From the NCBI RefSeq assembly GCF_016545825.1, contig NC_052613.1, forward strand, positions 57,734,833 through 57,798,832: a stretch of 64,000 nucleotides of DNA, written 5' to 3'. Shown piece by piece: positions 11,828 through 23,137 of this stretch. Positions within the stretch are counted from its first letter, which is position 1; every line of letters begins with the position of its first letter. The DNA is from Eucalyptus grandis (Eukaryota > Streptophyta > Magnoliopsida > Myrtales > Myrtaceae). The position numbers were made by a program, and so were the translations under genes. Under the pieces are notes generated by a model. It was not told the origin of the DNA. It saw only the letters and a program-made list of their open reading frames with translations, and did not search any database.

Positions 11828-14800
11828 TGTCGCGATCCAATTTTTCGGTTCACCACCTAAAACTAGGTTAATGGATTACTAAGTCTTTAAGCTTAGCTCG
11901 GGCTCTCCCAAGCCTATACCAATTCGCGACTTAGGTTTGAATTCTTAACATGCAAATGATTTTCAATTAGGAGTCGCCACTAATCTATTTTTGGTGGGTC
12001 GATTAGAAACCCAAATAAAGTTACGGGAGATTTACTTTACTCCTACGAACTAGAGATTTATGAGTTCTGGGACTTGGTTACACCAGACTATCCTAGTGCT
12101 CTTTCGGTACCTTTCTATTTCATTTTCAAAAAAATGTTTGGCAATTGAATTGATTTTAATTTAACTTCCTAACATGTGAGGTGATCATATGGGTGTACAT
12201 ACCACCAATTTAACACTCATGAAAGCAATTAAATAATGCAAAACCTATCTCAAAGCAACGAAAATATCTGCGTTGTTAAATCAGAATTCACATTAGTAAT
12301 CCTAAATACGATTTCTAATTAACACGCCATTATTCAATTTTTGTTTTCACTTTATTTAATGAAAGTTATGTGATGCATGCTAATAATCTAATATGACATG
12401 GCAACATGACCTAAACTATATGACATGAAGAAATACAATAATTAAATGCAATCTAAATTAACCAGGACAATTTAATTCTAATGATGCGTGATGAAATGCA
12501 ATGACGTACAAGATTATTTTAACTAAAATGACATGCGACATACAATTTAATATGCGAGCTATATGTCACGTGACATTTATTAAATGACCTAATCTAATGA
12601 CAGGCAATTTCTAATTAGAAGTGAACCTAACAATAATCACTAAAATGACGTGCATTTCATGGACTTAATTCTATATAACGTGCACATGATTTTTTTTATT
12701 CTAAAAATGCAATCTATCCTAGAAATTGCAACTAATTTATCCTAAGACAAATTTTATGAAATTCGAAATTAAAAAAATGCAAAAATGATCTAGCTAGATT
12801 AAGATTCTATCTAATTTAAACTAGGGATTAAGTCATATTAAATCCTAATTTAAACTAAGACATTAACTAAATCTAAGATGCAATTTATCTAAAAAGATGA
12901 TCTAAATTTAAAATGAAACATGCAATTCTAATCTAAAATGCACAATGATTTTTCTTGTGTTTTTCTTTAAGAAATTCGAAATTAAAACTTCACATAATTA
13001 AACATCCAATTCAAATAAAAAACTAACAACATAAATGAATGCACTTTCTTTTTTTGGATTTTTTATTTAAAAATTCGTAATAAGATTGTAATCCTAAATA
13101 TGCAAGATAATAAAAACAAACCTAATCCTTATTCAGATTTTTTATTTCCTTATTTAAAAAAAAGTCGAAATAAGATTGCGATTTTAACCTAAGACTAGGA
13201 ATATTCTAAAACAAACTTAACCTTAATTAGAATATTTTTTGGATATTTTTAGTGGTTTTCCAAAACAAGCAATTATCAAATAAACATCATATTTAAACTA
13301 ATCAGGACATTCAATCAAATAAAGTATTAAAATAATGGAAAAATAACTGTTGTTTCACAGGTCAAATTAACGATTATCCTAACCCTAATTATCACAACAA
13401 CAAGATCAAAATAACTAAAAATTTGATCCGAATTCTTACGGATCAAATTAATAGTTATATTGATTCAACACTTAAAATACTATCAACAAGCCCCAAAAAT
13501 TAATATGATTAAAAAATGATGCGATATCTTACGGATCAAATTAATAATTACAATAATTATGGGGAAGACCCTGCGGATAATGCCTACAAAATCCATGAAA
13601 TAAAGATCACTTCAAATTTATACAATAACAACTAAACTTAAAAGAAATAAATAAAATAAAGTTAATAGAAAAAGAAAATAAAACTACCTAATTTCCTTTT
13701 CTTTTCTTTTTTGTTTTTGTTTTTCTTTTCCTGCTTCCTTCACCCACGGCTAAGCGGCTTCGGTGGATCACCGGAGGTTGAGTCGTCAGCGTGGAGAGCT
13801 CCGACAAAGGTTGGCGGTGAACCGGCGGCAGCAGAGGGATGCGGAGCACGGATCACATGTGGGCGGACGGCCACCAGCATCGGCTTTGCAGATGGCAATT
13901 GGCGGCGCTTAGGCGGAGGAAGACTTAGGCGTCGAGGACTCGGAGCGGCGCGGCGGTCGCGACTGGCTTCGAGGCGGCGAGCGGCGCAGGTCGACAGGAC
14001 GTCGGGGGAGCGAGATCGGTGCTCCGGTGCGGTAGATTAGGCTCCGAGCAGGTGCGGGGACTGAGCAGAGGGCGGTGATGGCGCGGTGCGGTGCAAGCTG
14101 TCAGAGCGGGGGTTGGGCATGGTGGGCTTTGGCCACCGAGCGAGCAGGAGGAAAAGCTTCGGTGTCGAGCTTCACGGATGACGACCGGTGGGCTTCGTGA
14201 GGAGACAGCAAACGCGCGGCGAGAGGCGAGTTGCTGTGGCGCTGGTGCTCAAGCGAAGGGATGCGGGCGGAGACGCGGTGCGGAGATCCAAGCGCGATGG
14301 TGCATCGCGGTGCAGGGGCATGGTGGTGCGACAACCAGTGGTGTGCGGGTAGCAGCGCTTCGGTTCAGATCTACCGGAGTCGAGCGCTCAAGCAGGCAGA
14401 TCAAGACAGCGGCAGTGGGTGTCGTCTATCGGGCGCGAATCGCAACACTTGGAGCAGGGGCACGCGGTGATTGGAGGCTGGGCGCGGGCTGTGCGGGGCG
14501 CAGGAGCAGTGGTGGCGTGGAAACGATGACCGGGAGGTGGTGGAGCGACGGCAGCGGTGCGGAGCTAGTAGCGAGCGGACGAGGCGCGGGTAGATGAAAG
14601 CAAACCTCCGGAGAAGAACAAGAGTTTTCTTTTTCTTTTTCCTCCTGTTTTCTCACGTCATCTCTTGTTCTGCTTTTTCAACTTTCACCTTTTTGACTTT
14701 TTTTTTTCTCTCCCTCTCTCTCACGTCACTCTTCCTCTACTCCTGTGTACTTTCTGTAGGAGACTTTCTTCTCTTTCTCTCAAAAATCCGACGGACGGCC

Positions 14801-15187
14801 CCCCTGTCTCTCTTTCTTTTTCTGAATTTTTTTTTCTCTCTCCTCGATGAAGAGAAGCCCCCCTATTTATAGAGAGAAAACCCTAGTTTGTTCTACGTAC
14901 GAAGATATGCGTATATTGACCTAATCGCTAAGGATCATCCTTCGAAACGGAGAGATGTGCTCAACAAGAAAATAACCCCCAAATTCTTTATGAAGATTTT
15001 TAAAGATAATTCACTTAACTTTTGATATGAGTTCATTATCCGAAAATCCTTCAAAATCTCATTCCCCCACAAAATATTTTTTTAACAACCTTTTTAAGAG
15101 ATAAGTTAAATATCATTGTTACCCTAATAAAAATAAAGAAAAATAAAATAAAATAAAATAAAAATAGTTAAAATTTAGGTGTCAACA
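11828..15187 (-). repeat. LTR1: full-length 3.36-kb LTR (3' LTR of unit A)
   Basis: On the plus strand it begins TGTCGCGATCC and ends TGTGTCAACA; in element sense it begins TGTTGACAC. It matches LTR2 at 27374-28425 and LTR3 at 42623-43581, which are both shortened. The right part (13740-14600) is strongly GC-rich, followed by pyrimidine tracts and a TATA motif; the left part (11830-13700) is AT-rich and non-coding. Open frames in the GC-rich part show no recognisable protein and are not called. Confidence 0.9.
14863..14874 (-). promoter_or_regulatory. Probable TATA box of LTR1
   Basis: In element sense the sequence is CTCTATAAATAG, about 315 bases inside the LTR start. The motif and its surroundings are conserved in LTR2 (28293-28304) and LTR3 (43257-43268). 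It would leave roughly 2.9 kb of LTR transcribed. Confidence 0.65.
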
Positions 15188-15201
15188 GCTGCCCCTCTTC
15201 G
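15188..15201 (-). other. Polypurine tract of unit A
   Basis: In element sense GAAGAGGGGCAGC directly precedes the LTR start TGTTGACAC. This is the expected plus-strand primer position for reverse transcription. The matching region of unit B is deleted. Confidence 0.8.
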
Positions 15202-15418
15202 AAGGTGAGCTCATAGAGGTTGCCTTCAAAGATAAATTGAGACCTAAATTTTGGTTATGCATGTGCAATGGATGATTTTTGTTGGAAAATGAATTCCATG
15301 TTTTGATGCAACTTATATGATACATGGAAATGCTAATGCAAACGATGAATGAACTTACCTGGAATAACTTACCTTCAAAGAGGGTAGAGTGATTCAAGAT
15401 AGTTGGTGTTACATGTCC

Positions 15419-16095
15419 AGGACCCTACCATTTTACGGTCGCCCAGAATAGTAACATGGCTTTGTAAAGAGACTGCTTTCCCAGGACTCGTATCATTCTA
15501 CGGTCGCCCAGTATGACAGTGTTTGGTTGTGTCTAGGACCCATACCATTTTACGGTTGCCTAAATGGGGATTTACCTTCCAAGACCCATACCATTCTACG
15601 ATCGCCTGAATAGGGAAATAGGTTTTGTCTAGGACCCGTACCATTCTATGGTCGCCCAAACAGGGATTTACCTTCCAGGACCCGTACCATTCTACGGTCG
15701 CCTGAATAGGGAAATAGGTTTTGTCTAGGACCCGTACCATTATACGGTCGCCTAAACGGGGATTCACTTTCTAGGACCCGCACCATTCTACGGTCGCCTA
15801 AAATAAGGAATAGATGTTGTTGAGGACTCGTACCATTCTACGATCGCCTTAACGGAAAATTAATTTTTCAGGACCCGTACCATTCTACAGTCGCCTGAAT
15901 GGGAAAATTGCTTTTCCAGGACTCGTACCATTCTACGGTCGCCTGTTAGAGCAATAAATGTTGTTTAAGACCCGTACCATTCTACGGTCGCCTAAACTGA
16001 GGTTTTGCTTAGCTAGGACCCGAACCATTCTTCAGTCGCCCAGCCTTGCAATAGAGATCAACTGACTAGGACCCGAACCTTTCTTCGGTCGCCTT
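15419..16095. repeat. Tandem repeat, ~14 units of ~48 bp, Ogre 3' untranslated region (unit A)
   Basis: A 26-base core, typified by 'aggacccgtaccattctacg' plus 'gtcgcc', recurs about 14 times at 46-64 base spacing. The sequence between cores is also related from unit to unit ('aaacggggattcac', 'gaatagggaaatag'). Hypervariable tandem repeats in this position are known from Tat/Ogre elements and can seed satellites. Unit B has a similar array with about 12 units. Confidence 0.92.
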
Positions 16096-17884
16096 AATCA
16101 AACTGAATCTAAAGAAAAATCTTTGGAGGACAATTCAATTGAGTGTCGATATACTTGTGCCATGACAAGTATTTAAGATATGGATAGAGATATACTTACT
16201 GGTAACATCTATGTTCTTGGGAAATGTCTCCCGCAAAAACATGGTCATAGGAGAAGCAATATGCATTTGTAATCGCAAACATGCATTAATTTAAGGGAGG
16301 TTCATGCACTATGATTTATATCAAGCTTGCATCACCTAATTTCCATTGGGAAAGATTTCAAAGAGAATGTTCCAATTTGAACACATGAATGTCATGATGT
16401 GCCAAATGGGGGATCTTTTGGTCTAAAAGGACTTCTTCTCTCATCCTCATTAAAATGGCCATTTCATCTTGACCTTTGATGCAGGATTTTGTCAATCACT
16501 CTATCTCACCATCGTCATGCCAAACAAGGGTTGAGCAATCTCGCAAGTGGTACTAACTTACCAATCTGAGAGGTCTTTAACAGGGATTATAATGCTGGCT
16601 TGGTCAACGGCTTAGCAAAGGAAACTCTTTGAGTTGAGGCTAAAAAATGAATGATATTTCACAATCATCTTGGGGTTTACAAGCCAAGAAACATGAGAAA
16701 TGAAGCAGAAATTATCTTACTCGCACTTCTTCAAGCAATACTTCCAAACATATGAACTTTTACGTTAATTCAAGTGCCCTAATATGAAGAGACTTTGTGA
16801 GGGACGTAACGTAAGCTAAGTTCATGGGTTGAGAAGCGGAAGGATGATTAGGCCCAAAAAGTGTTTATGGGGTCAAAGTTGGTGATCATCTTGACATTTC
16901 CAACAATTTTCCTCCCCATCGTCTAAGATTTTCTTCACATCACAACTCCACCGATTGCAACATCTCAACATTTGCTGTTTTTTTTTTTTTTTTTGGGTAT
17001 CATCACCTTGTTGGAGATATGACTCACTTCATCAAGTGTTTGATTTTTTTCTTTGGGCATTAGCCTTGCTTTTACTAGGCACACTGCATTTTCATGCCCC
17101 ATTTTGCACTTATTTTCTTTGGACTTGCACAACCTTTCATCTTTTATTAGCATTGTAAACCATGCTACTTGAGTGGTTTGATTTTTCTTGCCTTGCCCCA
17201 GTGTGGGGGATGATCACCAACTGGGTTTAATATGAAACGAATTGATAGGCTCAAGGGGTTATGCAACAGATAAAGTGTATAGGATAGACAAAGAACTACT
17301 CTTCATCGTCCTAAGGCACTTTAAATTATTGTACAAGTTACACTGCGAAAGCAATACTCGAAGATTGATGCAAGTGCGAGTAAGAAAATTCCTATCACTC
17401 ATTTCAAATCTTGTCCCAGTATGAGACGATTCTTGACAGGGATAATTTAAAAAGCTCTTCATGTGTGTGGGCTCAAAGGGCTGGACAATGGATATACCTG
17501 TAGTGTTTCGAGCAGCGTAAGAAAACCGCCTCTCATCACCTCGGTTGACGTACCCTTTGCAAGATCACCCTTTTCCTCATAGGCATGGAATTTTTCCACT
17601 CAACTCATTGGGGGTCAGTGTATGGAATAAGGTTTGCCTTCCATCATTCCAAAGTATCCCATTTTCACACATTCAATTTATCTCACACGATTCATCAAGG
17701 AAAACATGCAATATTTGCAACTAATGTGGACAATTGAATTTGTAACTCAATGAGGCAATTTATTCATCATAAAATGTTTGCAATTCAAAATATGACATTA
17801 CAAGTTCTATTATGGGTAATACTTCTTGACAAAGATCTGAATTAACTGGAGTGGAAAACTCACGACTATCCATTTCAGCCAAGA
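16096..17884 (-). other. Ogre unit A 3' non-coding region
   Basis: No recognisable coding sequence is present. The region is repeated almost collinearly in unit B (29041-30790), and its 17031-17890 part recurs a third time at 41772-42627. It includes a T-run near 16980-16994. Confidence 0.8.
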
Positions 17885-18153
17885 TCAAGGCGCCTCCAGA
17901 AGTACCTTCTTCACCACATATGGGCCGTTGTAATTTGGAGCAAACTTGCCCCCAGGATCCGGAAAAATTGGTAACAACTTCCTTAGAACAAGATCATTTA
18001 CCTCAAAATGTCTCGGCCGCACCTTTTGGTTGAAAGATCTGGCTACTCTCTGTGGATATGTTTGGCCATGGCAGAGAGCCTTTAGTCTTTTCTCATCGAT
18101 CAAGTTTAACTGTTCAAGTCTTTGTTGCGACCATTATGCCTTAGATAATTCCA
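17885..18153 (-). pseudogene. Integrase C-terminal fragment, unit A
   Basis: In element sense the frame reads through a segment with KVRPRHFEVNDLVLRKLLP and YNGPYVVKKV, the usual integrase C-terminal (GPY/F-type) region of Tat elements. It is separated from the catalytic core (18728 onward) by the truncated MULE-2 copy that starts at 18154. The 9 bases 18145-18153 (ATAATTCCA) are the target duplication of that insertion. The frame ends in an early stop or shift near 17885. Confidence 0.8.
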
Positions 18154-18727
18154 GGGATAAGTACACTAATGGTGCCATAAGTTGTGTACGGCGCTCACTT
18201 TGGTGCCAAAAGTTTCCGCCAGATTACTTAAGTGCCAAATCAGAGAAAAGACGATCACTTTGGTGCCACCAGCGAGAAATTCCTGCCAAAATGATTACGT
18301 GGCTTTATATTTAAAAAAAAAATCGATAAACCCTTTAAACAACGTCGTTTTCTGTCATACTTAAGAAAACGACGTCGTTTTTCCGTCCTATGTGGATGGC
18401 TTAGGAAAAACAACGCCGTATTCCTCATTTGTGATTGAAATTAGGTTTTTTTGTTCATCCTCGCCTGACCAAACTTGCTCAGCCATTGTCACTTGGCCAC
18501 CATCGCTCGGCCACCGTCGCTCAGCCATCGTGCTCGAACACCATTGCTCGGCGAAGAAGTGATGGGAAAATAGGAGGCGAGGGTAGCGAAGGAGGAGGAA
18601 GAAGGGGGATTGAAGGTGCAGAGAGAGAGAGAAGACGAGGAGTGCGAGGGAAACAAGGAGGGCGCAGATGGAGATGGTAGATTGGGCTCTGTTCAAAGAG
18701 TGACTGGTGCTGGTGTTGTTCTTTTCC
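18154..18727. mobile_element. MULE-2 copy in unit A, right end deleted
   Basis: It begins GGGATAAGTACACTAATGG directly after ATAATTCCA and matches 31063-31642 plus about 20 bases from 35231. The right TIR and about 200 bases of the integrase gene beyond it are missing. It runs through 'gtgactggtgctggtg' (near 18700) without the solo LTR seen in unit B. Inside are short GC-rich repeats of a 'ggccaccgt' type (18470-18560). The exact right end is blurred by a small duplicated integrase scrap at 18728-18780. Confidence 0.85.
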
Positions 18728-19430
18728 TTTGAGGGCGATAAGGGGACAAATTCAAATGGCTGATAAGGGGGATAATTCGAACACCATATTCTTATTGGCC
18801 GCTTCAACAGCCCCATTCATTTGAGGGCGATAAGGGGACGAATTCAAATGCTTGATCTTGAACTCGTTGAACAACTCATCGACAAGCTTGTTGTTCAAAT
18901 TTGTCCTGTTGTCAGTGATAATTGTTTCTGGGACACCATAGCGAGCAATTATGTCACGTTTGATGAACTTCACAACATTGTGAGCAATGACACTTGCAAA
19001 GGATGTAGCTTCGATCCATTTCGACCCATTGGAAGCCTTTGGGTTTATTGGGCCGATCACATCAATGCCCCACATTGAGAATGGCCACGGCTCGGAAAAC
19101 TGGTGCAGCACAGTTGGAGGAACATTTATCTTATTACCATGGACCTGGCAACGATGACAACTTCGAACATGCTGAATACAGTCACCTTCTAGCGTGAGCC
19201 AATAATAGCCTAATTTCATGATCTTCTTAGCCATCATGAGTCCATTCATATGTGGGCCACACACTCCTTCATGAACCTCCTGCATAATTTGAGTGGCTTC
19301 AGCTGCACCCACACACCGCAATAAGACTGAATCATAAGATCTCTGTACAAATTTTCACCACTGACAAAGAACTTTAAGGCCATCTTCATAATGTACTTGC
19401 TATCAGCTGGAGTGCTTCCCTCGGGGAATT
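18728..19430 (-). pseudogene. Integrase, zinc-binding and catalytic core, unit A
   Basis: In element sense: an HHCC zinc-binding region (EVHEGVCGPHMNG, then CHRCQVHG), WGIDVIGP with the first catalytic Asp, TDNRTN with the second Asp, and NGAVEAANK with the Glu. Together these form the DDE integrase that inserts retrotransposon cDNA. A short in-frame loss between KASNG and SKWIEA removes residues still present in unit B. The duplicated scrap 'tttgagggcgataagg' (18728 and 18820) and the MULE-2 deletion remove the downstream part. Confidence 0.88.
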
Positions 19431-21601
19431 CCTATTTTTGGATGTAGTTCATGATATCGTAATACCATGGTTTTCTGTCAGACTCTTCTGTCATCACCAT
19501 ACAATAAGCTGGTCTTGGCAGAACCTCTATCTTTAGTGGCTCAACTTCTAATCCGTTAGTGACTTGCAACATAGATGATAAAGTTGCGAGTGCATTTGCA
19601 AATTGATTGTGAGATCTCGATAAGTACTCGAATGAAACTTCATCGAATTCCTTGATCAAATCTTCTAGGTACTTGTGCTATGGGAGCAATTTAGCATCCT
19701 TAGTCTTCCATTCACCTACGGTCTGTAGTATGATCAACGCGGAATCCCCGAACACTTTTAATTTGGCTACACCCATCTCGATCGCAGCTTGAAGCTCGAG
19801 GATGCAAGCTTCATACTCAGCTATATTGTTAGTGCATGGGAATATCAATTTCGTAGCTACCGGGTGATGTTGTTCGTCTAGGGATATTAAAACTGCCCTA
19901 GTGCCCAAACCAGACAAGTTCACAGCTCCATCAAAGAACATTGTCCATGAGTCTTCATTTACACTCAAGATACAGTCATCTAGGGAACGATCATCATTAT
20001 TTGAGGCTTCCGGATTCTCAGCCAATAAATCGGCAATCACTTGACCCTTAATTGACTTCTGTGGCATATATTGCACATCAAATTCTGAGATCAAAATTTG
20101 CCACTTAGCCAACTTTCCCACCAAAGCTGGCTGATTAAGTATGTACTTGATAGGATCGTTCTCAGTTACGAGGAATGTTTGGTAATGCAGTGTATACTGT
20201 CTCAATCTATGTAACACCCATACTAGTGCAACACAAGTTTTTTCCACATCAGAATATTTCAGCTCTGACACGGTGAATTTTTTACTCAAGTAATAAATGG
20301 CTCGTTCTTTTTTGTCGATGGGACTTTCCTGTGCCAACATTACACCCAAAGACTCACTATGAATGGTGAGGTAGAGAATCAGAGGATGCCTTGGCGATGG
20401 CGGGACAAGAACTGGTGGATTCATCAAGTATTGTTTCAACTTGTCGAATGCTTTTCGACACTCATCATCCCAGTTGACTCGTGCATTCTTTTTCAAGAGC
20501 TTGAAGAATGGCTTGGCAGTTTCGGAAAGTTGGGAAATGAATCGAGCAATATAATTCAATCTGCCCAAAAGACTTCGGACTTCTTTCACTGTTGATGGAG
20601 GTTGCAGCTCACATATGGCTTTAGCTTTAGCCGAGTTGATCTCAATCCCTTTCTTTTGTTCACAATGAATCCAAGTAATTTACGAGATGTTGCTCCAAAC
20701 ACGCATTTAGTGGGGTTTAGATGAAGCTTGAACTCACGGAGTTGATCGAACAACTTCTTCAAGGTTTCGACGTGGCTTTTCCCAAGTCGAGTCTTTGTGA
20801 TCATATCATCAACATAGACCTCGATCTCTTGATGCATCATATCATGGAATAATGCTACCATGGCTCGCTGGTAAGTTGCCCCTGCGTTCTTGAGTCCGAA
20901 GGGCATAACCTTGTAATGAAAGGTCCCCCATGGGGTGATGAATGCATTTTATCCATGTCTTCCTCTTTCATCCTTATCTGATTGTACCCAGAAAAACCAT
21001 CCATAAATGAGAATAGTTAAAATCCGGCAGTACTATCAACAAGGACATCTATGTGAGCTAGTGGGAAGTCATCTTTTGGGCTAGCCTTGTTCAAATCCCA
21101 ATAATCGACACAAACTTGAACTTGACCATCCTTCTTCATCACCGGCACGATGTTTGCTACCCATTCAGGGTATTGCGAGACTTCAATGAATCCAACTTTT
21201 AGAAGCTTCATCACCTCCTCCTCTATCTTCTTCGAAAGCTCAGGCTTAGTTCTCCGCAGCCTTTGCTTCTTAGGAGGCATGTCCGGGTTAGTAGGCAAAC
21301 AATGCTCCACGATTGATGGGTCTAACCTAGGCATGTCGGCGTAGGTCCATGCAAAAATGTCCTGATATTCTTTCAGTAACTGAATTAGGCGTTCAGCCTC
21401 GTCTTTAGAGAGATTCGCCCCTATTTTCACCTCCTTGGCTTCTTCAGTGTCACTTAAATTAATAATGACGGTCTGCTCGGATGTGAGAGCCTTGGCTTTT
21501 TCATATTGTTCCCAGCTTCGCTGCACCTTGATGGAATCTTCGATCGAATATTCAGGATCATCATTATCATCACTTGTAGCATTGGATTGGACCATTTCCA
21601 C
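19431..21601 (-). pseudogene. Reverse transcriptase, RNase H and second (archaeal-type) RNase H, unit A
   Basis: In element sense from 21601: an N-terminal linker, RT fingers (MKKDGQVQVCVDYWDLNKA), FSFMDG, the catalytic motif YVDDM near 20815, RT thumb and connection (SLLGRLNYIARFI), RNase H, then the aRH domain (WTMFFDGA, PCTNNIAEYEACI, FGDSALI). The second RNase H is diagnostic of the Tat lineage. Breaks: a stop after STAGF near 21015, a small deletion and shift near 20945, a shift near 20590-20650, TAG near 19678 (Y to stop) and TAG at 19432 (Q to stop). The next part is the integrase. Confidence 0.92.
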
Positions 21602-22009
21602 AGCTTTGCATACTATATTGATTGTCCCTTAAACATGAAATAGAAGGATCAAAAAGACAAACAGGGTAAATCATATTTTTTGTGAATTTTTTTGAAATTC
21701 TTTTGAAGTATTTTTTTTCAAAACATTTTGACACGAGAAAGCATGATGGAGCCCATGCCTAAGAGTTCTTCTTGGATTTTTCTTTTGTTTCATCGGCCGG
21801 ATATCATCACTAGGCTGGTTTGGTGTGCCTCATCATGCCCTTGAAATAAAACTTGTAATTTCATCGAAATTCATCAATCAATTACAATTTATTGAATGGA
21901 AAAAGCAATTCAAGTCCTAAGAAGAAAGTGAAAAAGAAGAAATCGAAAACAATTTCTAGAAAGCAATAAAAATTCCCGCGCAGGGGAATGTGTAAAAGTG
22001 ACAAATGGG
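21602..22009 (-). other. Probable intron between protease and RT, unit A
   Basis: The protease frame stops at 22010 and the RT frame opens at 21601; the gap is AT-rich with stops in all frames. In element sense a pyrimidine-rich stretch ending 'catgtttaag' precedes the RT exon; unit B has the better acceptor 'catgtttcag' (near 38810). Ogre elements are known to splice an intron at this place. The donor was not identified. Confidence 0.55.
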
Positions 22010-23137
22010 TTACTCTTGTGGGTGAGGGCCCGTTTCTTCCAAAGGTTCTCCATCGATGGCTCCAATGGAGATGTCATCGAACAAACTTGAAATTCCTTCC
22101 AGGGTATCGTCAGAGTTTTCTGTCTTTGAAGGCGTCGGATCATCCAAGCCATCCCATCCACTTGGAACTATATTGTGGGCATCAAAGTAAAAGCTGGGAG
22201 GAGCCAAATACTTCACCATATAGTCGAGCTTCCCACTCGGCTGTCCGAGAGTATCCATCACTTCAGCTTCATCTTGCATCATAATTGGAGGACCAGGGAA
22301 TGTCTCATGAATGTTTAGAGGTGGTAAATTTTGCCTCCCTCGCCCTTGCTCAGGTGGCGAGTTATGCCTTCCCTGTTTTTGCCTTCCAAAACTTCCTCCA
22401 CCTCTTCCATGGTACCCTAACGCAGCAGATCGGGACCTCTGAGGAGCTTCAATGGGGTTTTGAATACCTTGACCCCTTCTTCCAAGACCATGGCCAGGAA
22501 CAAAGCCATTCCCAACCATCACCCTTCCTATCATAAGGGCAGCATTTGAAACTTCAGGAGTGGGTGGTGACGAATCTCGAGAACGATGTATGGTGGACAC
22601 CAATTCAAATGAGTGATAACTTGATTCAAACTTAGAATCCGGCTCTACATAGGGGATAGCAGTTTCGTGATAAATCCGGTGGTCTTGCTCACCATAGATA
22701 GTGACCAGCTTCCTTTCGATCACAAATTTCACAGCTTGATGTAGACTTGATGGGACTGCTCCAGCAGTATGTATCCATGGACGACCTAGCAGAAAATTGA
22801 ATGGAGTAGGGATATCCAGCACTTGGAAGGGAATGTTGAAGACGACCGGCCCTATTTGCACGTCAAGATGGATTTCCCCGATCACCTCTTTTTTCGTTCC
22901 ATCAAAAGCTCTCACCGAAGTCTTCACAGTATGTATCTTTGACGGGTCTACCTTAAGCCGGTGAAGAGTGGCCAATGGACATATGTTTAGGGCAGACCCA
23001 TTATCAATGAGCACTCGTGACACATGAGAAGCTTTATGCTTGACCGATATGTAGAGTGCTTTGTTATGCCCGCTACCCTTAAGAGGAAATTCTTCATCAT
23101 AAAAAGTAATCATATCCTTGAGAAGGAACGACCCCAC
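22010..23137 (-). CDS. Retropepsin-like protease with G-patch-like motif, unit A
   Basis: A 375-codon open frame. The aspartic protease active-site region reads VLIDNGSALNICP near residue 40, with DNG in place of the usual DTG/DSG, as is common in Tat elements; the flap/second half includes FNFLLGRPWIH. About residue 200 a G-patch-like segment GNGFVPGHGLGRRGQGI follows. The C-terminal third is low-complexity and acidic. The start is only the first Met of the open frame; in the element this region is continuous with gag, and a stop lies just upstream near 23160. Activity is doubtful in a broken element. Confidence 0.8.
   Translation of the reverse strand: MGSFLLKDMITFYDEEFPLKGSGHNKALYISVKHKASHVSRVLIDNGSALNICPLATLHRLKVDPSKIHTVKTSVRAFDGTKKEVIGEIHLDVQIGPVVFNIPFQVLDIPTPFNFLLGRPWIHTAGAVPSSLHQAVKFVIERKLVTIYGEQDHRIYHETAIPYVEPDSKFESSYHSFELVSTIHRSRDSSPPTPEVSNAALMIGRVMVGNGFVPGHGLGRRGQGIQNPIEAPQRSRSAALGYHGRGGGSFGRQKQGRHNSPPEQGRGRQNLPPLNIHETFPGPPIMMQDEAEVMDTLGQPSGKLDYMVKYLAPPSFYFDAHNIVPSGWDGLDDPTPSKTENSDDTLEGISSLFDDISIGAIDGEPLEETGPHPQE

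Noticed and set aside
14091..14597. 168-codon open frame as a host gene
   Set aside because: It lies in the GC-rich part of LTR1, has competing open frames on both strands, an arginine-glycine-rich composition and no recognisable domain.
15419..16095. CRISPR-like array (26-base repeats with ~20-base spacers)
   Set aside because: The spacers are related to each other, the repeats are degenerate, and the array lies in the 3' untranslated region of a plant Ogre element and is copied in unit B.
17885..18153. Independent small gene between repeats
   Set aside because: It is the integrase C-terminus, cut from its core by MULE-2.
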